From positions 149,501 through 213,500 of the forward strand of contig NW_026731953.1 in NCBI RefSeq assembly GCF_028476545.1: a stretch of DNA of 64,000 nucleotides, in the 5' to 3' direction. Source of the stretch: Physella acuta. Lineage: Eukaryota > Mollusca > Gastropoda > Physidae. The notes below the pieces were generated by a model, which saw only the letters and a list, made by a program, of their open reading frames with translations, made no database searches and was not told where the DNA came from. The stretch's first letter is position 1. Every line of letters starts with the position of its first letter. Position numbers and translations under genes: made by a program. This document shows positions 62,761-64,000 of the stretch, piece after piece.

Positions 62761-62783
62761 TTGTTTTCTGCTAAACTTGCCAC

Positions 62784-63023
62784 CAGAGTTTCTTCCAGGC
62801 ATCTCTTCGGGGGGGGGGGAGGGGGGCAAAGCCCCACCGGACATTTTTTACCCCCCCCCCCCCTGAACGAAATGAAATTTATATAATTTATATAGAAAAT
62901 ATATACTTTTAACAGTGACCGCCCCCCGCCCCCGAAGAAAGTTTACCGCTCCCCCCCCCCCCCCCGAAAATTTCAAGTGCCCCCCCTCCCCCACCCGGAG
63001 AAAAAAGTCTGGAAGAAACACTG
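62784..63023 (-). mobile_element. hAT-type MITE family 1, longest copy
   Basis: Starts CAGAGTTTCTTCCAGGC and ends GTCTGGAAGAAACACTG. The perfect 8-bp duplication CTTGCCAC lies at 62776-62783 and 63024-63031. C- and G-runs are longer than in the other copies, which accounts for its 240 bp. Confidence 0.92.
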
Positions 63024-63248
63024 CTTGCCACCACGTTTATAGCCAGTCTTTTTGCATGCTGGCCATATCTGTGTTACAGACAAAACTTTTAGGTCCAGAT
63101 TACCTCCCTGTCTTACCTAAAGTTTCCTGTAACGATATCGTTGTTTTTCTGACGACCTCCTACAGCTGATAGTTTAGATGACGCAATCATGTACATTCTG
63201 CAAGACGTTTTTATCAAACAAGACACCGTGAACCACCATCATGTTCTG

Positions 63249-63368
63249 TGACGTCATACATCATGGTAGCTCTTTAGTGACGTCATTCAACCGCACGTTC
63301 TGATAAAGACGTTACGCACGACGGTTTAGTGACACGCTGATAACCCCGGTGACTATTTAGTGACGTCA
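63249..63368. promoter_or_regulatory. Cluster of three perfect CRE sites
   Basis: TGACGTCA occurs at 63249, 63278 and 63361, with a related TGACGCAATCA near 63179 and AAAGACGTTACG near 63306. It sits in CpG-bearing unique DNA. A cAMP/CREB-responsive promoter or enhancer is a reasonable guess. The downstream plus frames (63360-63569) are unproven. Confidence 0.42.
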
Positions 63369-63660
63369 CGTCCGGGCGACGAGGTTTCGGTTTATGAAGT
63401 GAGTGTTCCGGCAGACGGCAGGAACTGGCACCGTCAGGCGCAGCCCGTCAAGACTTATGAATGGTCGGCTGCTGGCTGGGCTGGTTTTTGGCTACTGCTG
63501 TACGATGTTTGTGTGCGGGTAACGGGCAGGTACACCTCTTGTCATTTTGTGAGCACCTTGCTGGGATAAAACTTATGGAATTTTCGGAGAATTTTACTCA
63601 GAATGTAATTTTTAAAAATATAAATAGATACAATTTGTCCTTTTTTTTGTTTAATATATC
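63369..63660. other. Unique stretch, no gene supported
   Basis: GC-balanced to 63540, then AT-rich. A short plus frame at 63360-63569 has no recognisable motif. Confidence 0.35.
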
Positions 63661-63665
63661 TCTTC

Positions 63666-63782
63666 CAGTCTTTCTTCCAGACTTTTTTCTCCGAAGGGAG
63701 TGGGGTGACGACACTGTTAAAAGTGTATATAAGACGACTTTCTTCGCCCCCCCCCCCGAAGAGATGACTGAAAGAAACTCTA
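63666..63782 (+). mobile_element. hAT-type MITE family 1, decayed copy
   Basis: Starts CAGTCTTTCTTCCAGAC and ends near GAAAGAAACTCTAG. The core GTTAAAAGTGTATATAAG survives, but the TTTCATTTCGTTCG part is gone and no clean target duplication remains. The oldest-looking copy. Confidence 0.65.
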
Positions 63783-63845
63783 GTCCCTTTCCTTAACCTG
63801 GTTTAAAAAAAATTGTAATTGTTTAAAATCTTAAAAATAGTGATA

Positions 63846-64000
63846 ATAGTGTGTGGTGTGGGTGTGTAATGTGCGTGGGTTGGTGGCATGGGTTGGTGGT
63901 GTGGGTTGGTGGTGTGGGTTGGTGGTGTGGGTTGGTGGTGTGGGTGTGTAATGTGCGTGGGTTGGTGGCATGGGTTGGTGGTGTGGGTTGGTGGTGTGGG
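63846..64000. repeat. 13-bp GTGGGTTGGTGGT minisatellite, running off the window
   Basis: GTGGGTTGGTGGT units with a landmark GGTGTGTAATGTGCG at 63861 and 63943, an 82-bp higher-order step. The strand is G-rich and could form quadruplex-type structures. The right edge is outside the window. Confidence 0.9.

Overview
The window looks like accessory, non-coding DNA from a large, repeat-laden animal genome. It has intron-type splice signals, no operons and long AT-rich stretches. tRNA-derived SINE pieces resemble ones I recall from gastropod molluscs, so a mollusc, probably a heterobranch gastropod, is my best guess. That guess rests on memory, not on a search.

The dominant object is one tandem array of about 16.45 kb (2950-19404). 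It is built from two interchangeable units of 24 and 28 bp that differ by a 4-base CTAC insertion, plus a rare 16-bp short form. All three forward frames are open, so it throws very long open frames (up to 1803 codons) that I regard as artefacts. The array has layers: edge blocks with diagnostic variants, 144-bp and 88-bp higher-order repeats, and segmental copies about 500 and 844 bp apart.

The best protein-coding evidence is a minus-strand exon at 2378-2522. It has a clean branch point and acceptor, a signal peptide, a Lys-Arg processing site and a consensus donor, as expected for a secreted peptide or neuropeptide precursor. A TATA-like promoter with a non-coding first exon and a consensus donor lies on the same strand at 26603-26720. 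If the two belong together, the giant array sits inside a 24-kb first intron.

The right half (about 20-64 kb) carries many short minisatellites (units of 12-53 bp), several TA or GA microsatellites, and a set of hAT-type DNA transposons with recognisable 8-bp target duplications. These are one decayed but structurally complete hAT element (41622-44390), a 1.08-kb non-autonomous element nested in a minisatellite, five copies of a G/C-tract MITE family, two copies of a second MITE family and a short palindromic element. SINE pieces, GC-rich promoter-like islands with YY1, NRF-1, E-box or CRE words, and TAAT-rich islands make up the rest. No rRNA, intact tRNA, CRISPR array or retroviral-type element was recognised.
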